A DNA stretch of 64,000 nt from assembly GCA_030248295.1 (NCBI GenBank), contig JASANH010001137.1:35645-99644 (forward strand). The letters run 5' to 3'. Shown here one piece after another: positions 9,753 to 21,850 of the stretch. This stretch comes from Mesodorylaimus sp. YZB2_4 (Eukaryota > Nematoda > Enoplea > Dorylaimida > Dorylaimidae). The position numbers and the translations under genes are program-made. The notes under the pieces were generated by a model. That model made no database searches and had not been told where the DNA came from. It saw only the letters and a program-made list of their open reading frames with translations. The stretch's first letter is position 1. Every line of letters begins with the position of its first letter.

Positions 9753-11924
9753 CTATTCACGTGCGTTCATTGATGCCGCGGTGAAGAGCCGTTTGGTTTC
9801 ATCGTAGAATTTGATGGCGTCTGACTCTGTACTGACTCCTGTGATGATATTGTCGACGTAGATGTTTTGGGAAATTTTTTCGGCAACTTCACCTCCAGTG
9901 TTGCGAAGATGATGGTTGATTGTTGCGGCTAGCAGGAAAGGGCTGCTAGTAATGCCAAACGGTACCCGTGCGAACCGGTAGCATTCCAAATTGTTGTCTG
10001 TGGAAAGAATTCCAAGGTTGCGTAACCACAGGAACCGAGTAACGTCCTTTTCGGTTTCTTGAAGGGCAACTTGTAAAAACGCCTTTTCTATGTCAGCTGC
10101 TAGAGCAATTTTGTTCAGGCGGAATCGCAAGATGATAGCTACAACTTCATCCAGAATAACTGGACCTCGGTATAAGCAATCGTTGAGGCTTTTCGAATTT
10201 GGATGGGTTTTTGCTGAGGCGTCGTAAACGATTCTCAATTTTGTTGTTCTTTCGGGATTGAAAACAGCGTGGTGGGGAATGTAATGTATTTTGTTTGTGG
10301 TTGGCTGCGAAATGTCGACCTTTTCGATTACCCCTTTTTGTAGTTGATCTTCGATGACCTTTTGATACTGCTCAAGGACGACCGGCTTTGATTTGTAACG
10401 ATTGACCAACGACCTTAGACGTCCTGAGGCAAGTCCAAAATTTGTAGGCAATGCCGGATCCTCCTCTCTCCAGGGCCAAGTGACAGCGTACCGACTGTCT
10501 TCGTAGAGTACAGTCTTTTCGAAATTTTGCACAGCAGCTTTGTCTCCAGGATCCATAGCCTGGTCCTTGATGCCTAGTGTTTCTAGGTTCCACATGAAGC
10601 TGAGGTCTAGTCCTGTTGGTGGAGGTGTGTTGGCTGTAAACTGCATGTCGTTGTCTTGCGTCCCAGAACCGGACCAAAGTGCAGCGATTGTTGTGATTGT
10701 GCTGGTTTCGTTGTTTGTCATTTCGGTTTGCCTTCCTCCTAGGAGCCATCCCAGCGAGGAACTGATCAAATGCAGACCTGTGGGTGTTGATATTTTCTCT
10801 CCTGTCAAGAAATCCCACATGTAGTCCGCTCCGATGAGGAAGTTGATTACCATTGTTTCGGGTTGGACAGGAATTGAATCCGCCAATGGAAGATCGCGGA
10901 AAAGCGTATGAAAACGATTGACGTCGATTGGTGCCCTTCGGATTGCACCTGTGATTGTTGGTATGACGTTCGCGTTGAAGCTAACGAGTTGAACGTTTAG
11001 GAGACGAATTCGGACTTCCGTGACCATTGATTGAATCTCCTTTGTAGGAGCTTGACCGAACGTGTAAACTGACAAGCGTCCAGCGGGTTTGGGTTGTAAG
11101 CGCAGTTGATTTGCCAGTTGCTCTGTGATGTAGCTTTTCTGGCTTCCATTATCGAATACACCTCGTGCAGCGAAAGCGTGGTCGTTGCCACTTGAAACGA
11201 AGGTTGCCAATGCGGTTTGCAGGAGCGAGGTGCCTTGTGGGGCCATTAGAGTGTGTGCTTCTCCCTGAAGGCCAGTATTTGTTGGAGGCAATGCTTGCGC
11301 GGGTATTGGATTAGAGACCAATGTTGTGGAACGTGCAGCGTCTGGATAGCGATCTGGACATATGCTGGAGTTATGATGCTTGACTTTGCGGCATGTGAAA
11401 CATGGCTTAATCCTTATGCATTCCTGGGTTAAGTGATTGGGTTTCAAGCAGTTGAAACATAGGCGTTGTTGCTGTAATATTTGTATGCTTGCGGAAGCCG
11501 TTGTGATGCTGGTGCATTCATTGGCAAAGTGACCTGTTTTAGCGCAGAAAGGACAAGCGCGACCACCCGTCTAGCGTTCATTGTACGGCGGTTGATGGGT
11601 GACCATTGGTGGTTGTTGTGTGGCTGTTTGTCGATTGAACCGCTCCTTAGGTGCCGACTGCTGGCGATTCGTGGATTTGTTCCAGTGTGCTGGAGGTTTG
11701 GACTGCGCTGAAGTGAATAACGCACTTGCGGTTGATTGTGGGCGCTCTCTTCTGGGGAGATTCGGTCTCAAATGGGCTGCGTGGTCAGATTCATGGGTAT
11801 CCTTGGGTCCCGAAGCTTGATACGCGCTTTCATGAATTTGCAAGTATGTGCGGAGTTGTTCTCTCAGAGTATCCACATCCCATCCCTCTTCGGATTCCTC
11901 ACGTTCGATTTCCATTCGTCCCAC
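9753..11924 (-). pseudogene. BEL/Pao gag knuckle, protease and reverse transcriptase (reverse fragment)
   Basis: Reading on the reverse strand from about 11924: a short Gag C-terminal part (coiled, acidic DTLREQLRTYL), then CCHC-type knuckles (CIRIKPCFTCRKVKHHN). A protease follows with AARGVFDNGSQKSYI, where the active site reads DNG instead of D-S/T-G. The RT has LRIVYDASAKT, LAADIEKAFLQVALQ (first catalytic Asp) and FARVPFGITSSPF. The catalytic box reads YVDN in place of YVDD, a variant I believe some Pao members share, so it is not proof of inactivation. The 564-codon frame 11447-9753 is open. Gag is truncated at about 11945, where it abuts forward-strand BEL gag, so this fragment lacks its 5' LTR and most of gag. 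Confidence 0.8.
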
Positions 11925-11944
11925 GACGGCTGGTGGAATTCAAA

Positions 11945-13258
11945 ACGAGCACAGTCTCGCAATTATGATCTTCTTCCATCTACTCTCGCAATAAAATTGT
12001 TCAAGGAGAACGGGAAAAAAACCGTTCACCGTCGAGTCTCTGATCGTCCTACACAAAGATCATATCAAAACCTCGGTTTACATGGAACATAGCTCTCGTA
12101 ATACAAGGTCGCCTGCTGATGTCGGAACGTCTGACCGCATCAGGAATCAGTCCCCTACTCGGAACTCGGCTAGCTATCAGAGTCATGGTCGCGTCTTCAC
12201 AACCATGAACCTCGCCGCGCGTGAGTAACCCCGCTACGAATAGCCACCGCGGCTCTCGATCCTCTCAAACGGAACCGCCGATGTGCCAGCTCTGCAATGG
12301 TAGTCACTGGCCTAGCGAATGCCCGAAGTATCCTACGCCCAACGATCGCAAGAAGCAATGTTCAGAGAAAAAACTCTGCTTCAACTGTCTGTCTAGCAGT
12401 CATCGCATTCGTGATTGCAAAAGTACTAAGAGCTGCCTATCTTGCCATGAAAGGCATCATCGTTCGCTCTGCGGTTCTCCCATCTCCTCTGCTACATCTC
12501 ACTTTACGACCAGCCCCTCATCTAGGCAAACAACATCCTGCATAGCTCCAAGTCCTCTTCGCTCCTCCTTCATGCTGTCCGCTGAGATCACCGCTCGTTC
12601 TGGCCCATCAAAGCCGTTCTTCGATGGCCACGCTGTTCTCGATTCTGCAAGTCAACGATCCTACGTTTCTTTAGCTTTTGCTTAGCGAATTGGTGCTCCT
12701 GTTATTCGAACCGAGCAGATTCGCGTCCCTTCTTTCGGTGGCATCATAAATTCCTCCAGTTCCCGCTTGGTAGCTTTCTCGGTTCGCACTCGCGATGGCT
12801 TCGATCCCAGCATCACAGCTTATGTCATTCCGAAGATAACCGACCTGACGGTTCGCCCGATGGCAACCTTATCTCCAAAAGCTGAGACATTCCTGCAGTC
12901 CCACAATTTAGCCGATACTATTCCGTATACTTCTGAGTCCCGTACTGTCGACATTCTAATTGGTGCAGAATACTGGGATCAAATCTTCGCCGACTCCAGC
13001 GTCACTGTGCCTGGAAACACGCTGCTCTCGCTCCTTCCTTCTCGTCTGGGGTGGATCCTTACTGGAAAAGGAGAATCACCAACTCCCTCTACTACGAACG
13101 AATCTTTGAACATCATCTCGCATACGACGCTTCTCTTCACGAACACTCTCTCTCAGATCGATTCGCCTTTTCTGAACTCTTTCGATTCGCATGCCGATGA
13201 AATGGCCAATCCTTCAGTAAATTTGAAACCTGGACAAATCGGAATTCGTGATTGTTAA
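11945..13258 (+). pseudogene. Forward BEL gag C-terminus and protease
   Basis: From about 11945 a forward frame reads a gag-like segment (NYDLLPSTLAIKLFKEN). The 12221-12685 frame then gives three Cys/His knuckles in a row (CQLCNGSHWPSEC, CFNCLSSSHRIRDC, CLSCHERHHRSLC). The protease starts with GHAVLDSASQRSYVS (active site DSA), is cut by a TAG at 12683, and resumes in the same register (VDILIGAEYWDQI, LGWILTGKG) to a TAA at 13258. Gag coats the RNA and the knuckles bind it; the protease matures Gag-Pol. The normal gag start is missing because the sequence joins the reversed BEL fragment at its 5' side. Confidence 0.75.
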
Positions 13259-14287
13259 TCTGATGCTGAAGATGAATCGGTAATACGCAAGTTCGGGAAT
13301 AATCTACACTCTACGATCTCGCCTAGCGTCGTCCCTGGAAATTCAAGCCCAACCGACACAGCATCGCCATATGACTCTTTGGAAACTGTCGCTACTTTTA
13401 TCTCGAGTCTGAAAGAACCTGATTTCCTTTTCAAGTCGCCCAACGAGTGGCCCACTCCTCTGAAAATCTCAGCTCCTGACGTCATCGATTCACATCGCCT
13501 TGCTGCGGCAACAGTAGTCAATGATCTACGAAATCGCGGAAGTATGCAATCAACGAAAATTTCAAATCTACACACCTTCGCCGACGCAAAGGGCATCATC
13601 CGATGGACGAGTACCTCACGTTTGGCCGAAGCGGATCTTCTGGCCACAGCAAAGAATTACGTGCTGCTTCTAAAACGAAATGTATCTTCTCGCCCTCTCA
13701 ATTTCGGCACTAATGTTCGCCTGAAACACATTGGAGTTTCGCATACTTCGCCCGCCATTCGGCAAAGGATTGGTAAACCCATTCGTCAACCTGTCGCTTC
13801 CTCCATCATCCGAAATCGCTTTGTACGAAGACGCCTTGATGGTAGCTTATATCCTGCTCACCTGTTCACTCCTATTCTTGCTGTTCAAGTAATGGAAACG
13901 TTCCCTGTCGCTGACCCCGGCTATCCTGGTCGCCTCCTGGTCAAGACGGAATTCGACTTAGAAAAGAACTTGAACTGCATCTTGTCCTATCTTCTGATTC
14001 GTGCCTTGAGCATCACCCCCACGTCCCTAATGAAGAAACTTCGATGGCTGCATCGCAAATCTCGGACCAAGTCCTGCTGTGCTCCGCATCTTGGAGAGTT
14101 GTTCCGAAATCGCCCTCCTCAAATGCAATTGCCAATTGACAGAATCGTCGCTTTGAAATGCGGAACAGATGCAGAAGCTTGCAGTGCTACCATCCGAATC
14201 TCGTCTGGACGAACGATTCATCGCCCTATCCAGAATCTGTATCCTCTTGAATGCGCAGCCTTGCATGCACAACAGTCAGACGTATAG
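13259..14287 (+). pseudogene. Forward BEL pol remnant with RT and integrase core deleted
   Basis: After a short acidic run the 13379-14287 frame reads the pre-integrase region (ATVVNDLRNRGSMQS, SRLAEADLLATAKNYV). It then jumps to the integrase C-terminal domain (GELFRNRPPQMQLPID; SSGRTIHRPIQNLYPLE). The whole RT/RNase H and the integrase catalytic core are absent, so at least two internal deletions have occurred. The ending, RTIHRPIQNLYPLE, is the usual end of BEL pol. About 280 bp of non-coding sequence and a short purine tract (gccgggg) precede the 3' LTR at 14565. Confidence 0.75.
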
Positions 14288-14564
14288 AACATGCAAATAC
14301 GTCTGAGATGCATCAATGTTTGATCTAAAGGTCGTTCGTCGAGTTTATCTAAATACATATCTAAAGTGTGATCTGAAAGTTTGGTTTTCGCATAAATAAC
14401 TCTTCTGTAGTCTCTAAAAGCTTCCTTTTCTCCTTTTGGTAGACCCATCCCGCTACAATAACAGTACCTTTCTGATAGAACCCCCTCGTGAGCCAATGTC
14501 TTTCGGAATCCATGAACTCTGGTCCCTACTTACCCTTTCCCTGGGCATCTCTCGCCCGCCGGGG

Positions 14565-14784
14565 TGTCGCGACGGAGCGCGATGGATTTTAAGGCTCACA
14601 TTACGGCCCAGGAGAAGCATGATCGATTTGTGACTTTACGATGTGATTCTTCCCTTCTTATGCTTAGTTCGCTTTCCTGTGGCTCAGTCTCTTCGTTCTG
14701 TCTCCAACCAGAGTGGTCGCCTGCTTATCTTTGTCTGTAAAAGACAGTGTAACGAAGTTGTTATATATTTAGTCTCTCTCATCC
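14565..14784 (+). repeat. BEL 3' LTR, first part
   Basis: This 220-bp segment matches positions 1-220 of the left LTR. At 14784 it is interrupted by the Gypsy element, with the duplicated ATCC at 14781-14784. The remainder lies at 26198-26267. Confidence 0.85.
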
Positions 14785-15048
14785 TGTAAGGGGGTATGTA
14801 AGATCTAGTCTGTATGTGCCATGGTCATTGCATCTGGTGCAGCATTGCGACCTTTGCCTGTTAGGCCTAAGTCAACATTGGGTACAAGTTATGCTGACTG
14901 GTTCCCTTGTCTTTCTTCTGTTTTGTGAATTGCACTTATAACCTTTTGTTGGTATCCTAGTCAGTCTTCTCGGTGTAACTCTTGGCGTACGGTGCGGCGG
15001 AGTAAATCCATATCAACATCTGACTTGTTGTGAGACTGACGTCTTACA
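14785..15048 (+). repeat. Gypsy 5' LTR
   Basis: A 264-bp LTR. Its TATA-like motif reads TATGTAA at 14795, where the 3' LTR has TATATAA, so the 5' promoter carries one substitution. A primer-site-like TGGTTCCC starts at 15050, just after the LTR. Confidence 0.9.
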
Positions 15049-15172
15049 TTGGTTCCCTATGCCGGTCTCGCAACCTAGCGTGCCGCGTATCCATCTACCT
15101 GTCCCCGCCTGTCGCTATTGAAGCTCTGAGAGCTCTATCCGAAGTGATTTTCGCTGATTTTCGACATTTTCA

Positions 15173-16376
15173 ATGGCCGATCCGCCACCTAACGCTGATC
15201 CGCAAGTTGACAATGACGACCCAGAACCAGAGACGACATTTCAAATCATAGTCGGCGACGGCAACGACCCCAAGATGGTCCAGCAACCAGTGGCCGACAC
15301 CGATCAAGCAAGTGCGAGTAGCACACGACCACCTCCAGTGTCATACCTCCAGGCCAAGCAGATCAACGCACACTTGGCATCTTCAAAACAACGAATTGAG
15401 CGGGCGTTGAATGAAGCCGAAGCCTCTAAGAAATTGGCAGAGGAGGCCCAACGTAGCATCGAACAACGAGAACAGCAGTGGGCTCAAGATCGATTGAAGA
15501 CGGCCGCCATTGAAGCAGAGCTCAAAGCGATGAAGGACACGCTGGGCAACTGATAACAACCACCCAGGGTAAGCAATCTGATGTTCGCACGTCTGCATTG
15601 GGTGGCCGGCAATCCCAGTCCGCGGTCATCCCCGTCTGTTCCGAATATGCCCGCCTCAATCCTGACATGAGAGCCAACGCCCCACCGCAGTCCCAGGAAC
15701 GGTTCAACCCCTTGACATTCCCCCGGTCAAAGTGGTAACCAGTGACTGGTTTTCATGGTCCCAATTCGAGTGGTACGACAAGATTCGTTTTTGGCGACAA
15801 ATGCTCACAGCAATAACTTTGCAAACTGCCCCTGAACCCGGTTGTGAAGACGACACCGAAACGCTTCAGCAGACAGTTTCAACAGCGGCGTACGCTCGTG
15901 CTCAGAACTAACTCGGTCCTGAGTTTGGCCCAGAATTTGATCTAATGCAATTCCAGATGGACAAGATCACGACGACCTACGCAGCAGGTGGTGTCTTTGT
16001 TGATTTTTTCTTATCAATCCCTCTTGATATCAGGTACCTGCACCCCGTCACCCGCCAACCATTCATGTACGATGCATGCACAAAGAATTGACTACTTCCG
16101 CCAGTCTCCCGACAACGAGCGGAGTCCATGTCCGACGCCAATTCGAATCAATCCACAACGGGTGCGAGGAACAACCAACGACATGTCCAATTCGCAGACC
16201 CACCAGAACAAGTACAGACGTTTTCTCCCTCGACGCCGCTAGACCCCGACTTGTCCCAGGTGCCACGAGGAACGCTCCTCGAGTGGTACAAGGCTCAAGA
16301 CAACGAACTGGCGATTTACTCTGGCGATATCGCTGAAATGCGAATGCGTAAAGCAGCAGATGAAGATACGATCTGA
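15173..16376 (+). pseudogene. Gypsy gag, N-terminal part
   Basis: The ATG at 15173 opens a 126-residue frame: an acidic N terminus, then a coiled-coil-prone, Glu/Ala/Gln-rich region (EASKKLAEEAQRSIEQREQ). Frames are broken between 15553 and 16128. The stretch 16128-16376 then reads a similar charged protein (RGTLLEWYKAQDNELAIY) and ends in a TGA, after which a Q/R-rich frame goes on. These are the matrix-like, poorly conserved parts of Gag. Assignment rests on position (between LTR and capsid) rather than on a conserved motif. Confidence 0.6.
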
Positions 16377-16412
16377 CGTCAGCAGAGAGAAATCGAGCAG
16401 CTTCGACAAGGT

Positions 16413-17387
16413 TTGCAGCCAAACCCTGATCCACCAAAGCCAGTGCCGGTGCAAAATCTTCCAACAGCGCCAGCACCGCCACAGACACCACCAAACGAAC
16501 TGCAACAATTGATTGAAAAAGCCTTGCAAACCACGATCGCACCAGTCCTGCAGGAACTGTCGATGGCAACATCAGCTTCAGTTCCAAATCTAGCTATGCC
16601 AGCTGCAACTGCTCAAGCTGGCATCGGCTCCACTCAATCGCTCGAAAATATCGATCTTGCAACGTATGAACGACGACAAGCACACAACGCCAGTGCGCCC
16701 CCTCCTGGACAACTGCAGCACGGTCAGCAGCATACACTGACTGGTTTACGAATCCAGATATCTTTGGATGAAGGCAAGATCCCGCAGCTCAATATCGACA
16801 AATATACTGGCCAAGTAGGGTCGCCACCATTGGACGAATGGTTGGCTGACTTTTAATTTCGTCTGCAAGCGTACCAAGCAACATCTGATCGAGATTTGTT
16901 GACCGTTCTGCCTTTGTTTCTGGGCGACAAAGCGGCCCACTGGTTACGTCAGTACGTTCGCAAGCTTCCTGACCTGACAATGGCCACGTGGTCTCAAGTA
17001 ACAAAAGCGATGTGTGTCCCATTCCAATTCCATGACGAATCATATCTGCACACGCAATTCAAGCAAACGAAGCCACTGCCAGGAGAAACTCACCTCGAAT
17101 ATGCAAACCGATTAGAACTAGCGGCAGCGAAGGCATTTCCCGATACGCCCACATCCACTCTTCGATGGCTCCCGATCGATACATTCCGTAGCCACTTGCC
17201 CACCGAACTCGTGAAAGTAATTCAGGAACACTACATCGATAGACCTAGTCAAGCGAGCTTCGATGAAGTAAAGTTGCACGCAGCAAAATGGCAACTTCGG
17301 AATGCAGCTACGCCTGTCCCGACCATGGCGATGTCAGCAGCGATGGACACAATCGATAGTGAATACACGAATGCTTATGCTAGTTGA
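16413..17387 (+). pseudogene. Gypsy gag, capsid region
   Basis: A proline-rich lead (PNPDPPKPVPVQ) precedes a retrotrans_gag-type capsid: IDKYTGQVGSPPLDEWLADF, then after an in-frame TAA at 16854-16856, FLGDKAAHWLRQY, TWSQVTKAMCVPFQ, TKPLPGETHLEYANRLEL and FRSHLPTELVKVI. This is the helical capsid domain that forms the virus-like particle. Both sides of the stop are in one frame, so a single nonsense change splits an otherwise intact capsid. Confidence 0.8.
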
Positions 17388-17499
17388 ACCGCACCAAACC
17401 ATCCGAGCAACTACGGTTACAATGGATCTGCGCCAATTTCAGTTCCACCACGCAATGCCCCCCAAAGTCTAGGTAACCCTACTTCTCAAAACGGCTCTA

Positions 17500-18539
17500 A
17501 TTTTCAGCGCGGTGCCCGCGGTGGTGCCCGAGGCGGACGTCAATAGCAAAATCAACAGCAAAACAGACGACAATGGTCAAATTCGAATCAGAACCTCAAT
17601 GCCAACCAGAATCAAATTCACAACCGAACGAACCAAAATCAACAGCTGGTTCGAAATGAGCAAGCAAACCAAAACCAGTAAACTCGTCAACGGCAGCAAT
17701 CGGGCCAAAGACAATCATATCGCCCGCCCCCACTGGGACTTGGTAATCGAGTCTATACGTGTCCGATCACTGGCTATTCGTACGATACCACTTACCAACC
17801 TGCTGCACCTCCCAAATCTGACAAATGGTTTTGCAACGACTGCAACAACACACGACACATCAGACCACTTTGCCCATCACGCCCACCATGCGAGGTGCCA
17901 GGATGCGGCCGCACACCAGGCCACGGTCCCTTTCGGTGCCCTTTATTGTATGGTCCAGACCTGGTTGCTGCCAAAGGCACACCTCAGCAACCGCAGCAAG
18001 CTACAGCTAATATCGGTTTCAGTGGTTTCATTTTCAGTAGCCATGCCCGCCTCGTTCAGACCCCTGTCATTCGAAGTCAAGTAGCAAACAATCAAACGAT
18101 CGCAGACGACGGTGTTCAATCGATTGAGTTGTTTCAACGAGTGCCACACGAAATTCCATCCGATGCCATTAAGCCAGATTGGGTATACGCGGATGAGGAC
18201 GAACGTCAAGAGTATATCCACCGCATCGAAGTCGCCTGTCAGAGCGTTGGTGCCACGGACCAAATCCAAACTGTCCGACTCGAGCACCGCAAGTCCCTTG
18301 AAATCATAATCGGAATTGATGGTCGGCGAGTCCAAGTCATCCTGGACTCAGGTGCAAATATCACTATTATGGGCCATACGCTGTACAAACGAATTCGGCC
18401 TGATTGGGATGGACAATGCGAGCCATGTCCTTTTAAAATTCGAACTGTAGACAACGATAGTCCGCGAATTATGGGTACTCGATTCGTGTATCTAACATTG
18501 GGAACGGTCACAATCGCGCACGAAGTGGTAATTCTGTAA
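17500..18539 (+). pseudogene. Gypsy nucleocapsid knuckles and aspartic protease
   Basis: After an Asn/Gln-rich linker (17500-17800) come Cys/His knuckles in the frame 17810-17940 (CNDCNNTRHI, CEVPGCGRTPGHGPFRC). The frame 17895-18539 carries a retropepsin: VQVILDSGANITIMG (active-site DSG), with a flap-like stretch (VDNDSPRIMGTRFVYL) and the C-terminal block ITMLVGQDI read through an in-frame TAA at 18537-18539. The linker, knuckles and protease are split over frames by small indels. The protease would cut the Gag-Pol precursor. Confidence 0.75.
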
Positions 18540-18560
18540 GACCCTGAAGGGCTGATCACT

Positions 18561-20201
18561 ATGCTCGTTGGTCAAGATATTTCTGATCGATATGGTGCGA
18601 CTATCTGTCACCATGCGCAGTTAGTCAAATACAACGTTGGTCCCCTGAAAGGTATCGAAATTCCTTTTGCCATTTGTGGTCCTGCGGCCCCCATTGGCAA
18701 TGTCACTGTTGGCGCAGTCACAATTCCACCTCGACACTGTATGCTAGTCGAGTCCACGATCAATTTCGACACCCCGAATCAACCGCAAGTATGTATCACC
18801 GAACAGACGACCAACAGTTGGTCAAATTGGGAAATCGTCATTCCGCGAGGCAAGTGGGAGCCCGCCGATACATCTCAGACGTTCAAAATCGAAATTTTCA
18901 ATTTGGCAAGCGAGCCACGCACGCTCAGCGGACCAGCCTGTTTCCAACGCCTAATGGAGATGGTTCTAAATGGCCTAACGTTGCAAGTATGCATGGCCTA
19001 TATTGACGACATAATCATTCTCAGTCCAGATATTCCAACGCACTGCCAACACCTGGAACAAATTTTCGATCGTTTCTGCAAAGCCAATCTGAAGCTGCGA
19101 GCGAAAAAGTGCGTGTTTGGCCAGCGAGAAGTCCAATACTTGGGACACGTGGTCGACCATACTGGTATTCGCCCGCTTCCATCCAAACTCGATGCAATCA
19201 AGCAATGGCCTATCCCGCGAACAGCTAAGCAACTGCACAGCTTCTTAGGCCTTGCGGGCTATTATCGCATGTTCATACCTGCATTCAGCCGGATAGCCAG
19301 ACCACTGTACGAACTCATGAACGATGGCCGATGCCAAAAGGAACGAGACTTTTGGAATGAGACGCATACCTGGGCATTCAACCATTTGGAAAACGCATTA
19401 ACATCTGAACCTGTGCTCCGGTACCCTGATTTCAATTTGCCATTTACGGTGACTACAGATGCAAGTGGCCTCGCATTGGGTGCCGTGCTAGAACAGAGCA
19501 ATCCATATGACCCAGATCAATTGCGCTGGATGATCGAATGTGCATCCCGACGACTGATGGAATCCGAACTGAAGCTTAGCGTACCAGCCCAAGAAGCATT
19601 GGCAATTGTGTGGTCCGTTTGCTGGTGGCGACACTATCTAGCCTGCGTTCGATTCACTGTCTACACTGACCACGCCCAACTGGTCAAATGGTTTACACGG
19701 AAGATTTTCGATGGTGCTCTGGGTCAGCTAACCTTGGCACTCCAAGATTTCATGTTTGACGTAGTTTATCGCCAAGGACGAACGAATATCAATGCGGACA
19801 TTTTGAGTCGAATTCCACACGGTGACATCCTAAACGATGCGTGGGATGCCCGAGCTCAACAACAGTTCGAAGAATACATTAGCCTAAACGATTACAAATT
19901 GGGAATCCACGGAGAAGTGATCGACAAGGACCTGCCCGAAGCCTCTCTGCACCGCCCGGAGAATGAAGTCCAAGTTCTTCATGTGCCAGTGCCTGGCACA
20001 GTCTTGATTCTCAAACAGCCGACGGATCAGACGGCCAAATCAAATCGATCAGTGCGATACTGCGAATTCCTGTCAATTCACCAACTGCCAGAAGAACAAA
20101 TCGATGAAAATGTACTGTCCCGATCATTCAACAGACAATGGCCACCAAGAGCGAAGGAAGTCTTATTCACTCGATTGCCTAGCGTGGCGCCCTTGTTGGT
20201 C
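18561..20201 (+). pseudogene. Gypsy reverse transcriptase (fingers deleted) and RNase H
   Basis: This 546-codon stretch is open. Its first third reads pre-RT linker sequence ending LASEPRTLSG. It then jumps directly to the RT palm FQRLMEMVLNGLT and the catalytic box MAYIDDIIILS. The RT fingers and the first catalytic Asp are missing, which indicates an in-frame deletion of several hundred bases. The thumb (LGHVVDHTGIRPLPSK, FLGLAGYYRMFI) and RNase H (TTDASGLALGAVLEQ, VYTDHAQLVKWFT, VYRQGRTNINADILSR) are well kept. The frame runs into the DNA transposon at 20205. Its true continuation lies at 21887, beyond the insertion. Confidence 0.85.
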
Positions 20202-20439
20202 AACACCATACATGCCGACACCCTATAATAGCCTATAATACCTTTATTCTGCGCGCATAAGCAAATTTTGCGCAGTCTGTTCCAGCTTTTGCCTGCTCTG
20301 GTGCGTATCATTCGTTCAAGGTGTTTTCGCCTCCGCTGCGAAATTGGTACTGTGTACTGGTAACGCGTGGTAATCACGTGCTTCCGTAATGACTGTAGTA
20401 AAAATGAACCGCACAGGTTCACCAAGAAATTACGAACTT

Positions 20440-21850
20440 GGGTGTCTGCGCATCGAAGACAGCGAAATTTTGTGATTTTGAGCCAAAAATGGCAAAGTTC
20501 AGAGATTGGGAGCCATCCATAAAGGACGTCTACCCTAAGAAGGGAGGGTGGGGGTGAGCGGAAAGTGGACGGAAGTGGATGGAGGAGGGGGTAGGCTGCC
20601 GCCAAATGGACGTACCCGCCACAAAATCGGCGGGTTATCTCGGAAAATTATCGCAATGATCATAGTATTAACGCTAGAGATACGAGTAAAATTACTTATA
20701 TTTAAATCATGAAATGGAACGACTATCCAAGGACTCAGGTCGATTATATTCTAGTTTACCCAAACATTTTCATCCCTTTTGGCTTCTCTTTTTCTGAAGC
20801 GGATAAAACAATTCTAGTGGTGCTGCCAGTGGCTTTGTCGCTCAATCTGGTGTCGTGGTAACCAAGACCTGCAAGGGTGGGAGAGGGGATTTGCTGGGCA
20901 AGTACTCTGAATGTGAGAGAGAGCGACTACATCTGTGGCTGAAACATCAACCACGGGCCGACCTCCCCATCCAGGGCGATGGATTCCAGGCGCTAGGGGG
21001 CCATCGAGATGTCAGGGATGTTGCCCAATTATAGCACTGCCTGATCCGACCCTCAACGTGAGTCCCGATCTCGATCTGAGTGATCCGTTCAAGAAATGAG
21101 ATATTTTTATGGATAAGGTTCCCAGCAGCCTGCCCTATAGTTCCTTTCCTCACTGTCACTGTCCATCAAATCACTCCAAAAACTCAGGAGAACTACCTTG
21201 CACCTAAAGCGAGATTCAGTTCTGATTTTGGAGGAAAATTGGAGAAGTTTCAAATTGGATGTGGCATGACACATTTTCAGAGAGAGAGCGTAAAGTTTTA
21301 GTTCCTGATTCGGCTGATGCAACAGTCGAATCAAACTGAAGAGTGAATGACCCATCATTTCGGCGGATCAGTCGATGCTGGGGGCAATGCTGTTTCGAAG
21401 AGAATATTTTCCTATGGGGGGGGGGGGGGGGGTTTGCTCAAGTGGACGTCCATTTTTAGGGGGGGCCCAGGCGAAACGGATGAAAGGTGGATAGGGGAAG
21501 GGGGAGTCGAAAAATCGCATTTTTTAGTGGACATCCTTTATGGATGGCCCCTTGCGCATCTAAAACAGCGAAATTTAGTGATTTTGAGACAAAAATGGAA
21601 AAATTCAGTCATTGCTCAATAAAAAACAGCGAAGTTTGGCGATTTTGAGCCAGAAACAGCAAAATTCTGTGATAGCGCATTAAAAACAGCGCAATTTAGG
21701 GATCGCGTATTGCAGACAGCGAAATTTAGTGATTTCGAGCCGAAAGTAACAAAATTCAATGATTGCGCACTGAAAACAGGGATTGCGCACCAAAACAGAG
21801 CAAAATTTAGGGATTGCGCACCAATTTTGTCAGGGGGATTGCGCAATTAT
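20440..21850 (+). repeat. Tandem array of about 60-bp units (split)
   Basis: Units follow the pattern 'aacagcgaaatttagtgat' then 'tttgagccaaaaatgg' then 'aaaattcagtgattgcgca'. One unit lies at 20447-20508; about five more, increasingly degenerate, lie at 21552-21850. They fall into register when the insertion at 20509-21551 is removed. Confidence 0.75.
20509..21551. mobile_element. MITE-like element, GCCATCCATAAAGGA ends
   Basis: The termini are inverted repeats: GGAGCCATCCATAAAGGA at the left, and at the right the complement of GGGGCCATCCATAAAGGA. TTG is present at both flanks (20506-20508 and 21552-21554). It has no ORF of its own. Subterminal tracts are G-rich, including 17 consecutive G at 21416-21432. 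Insertion is exactly within a tandem repeat unit. It is the innermost layer of the nest. A possible relative lies near 935-1010. Confidence 0.7.

Noticed and set aside
20078-20605. Reverse ORF of 175 codons across the Gypsy-transposon border
   Set aside because: It spans two unrelated elements and is antisense to RNase H/linker coding sequence.
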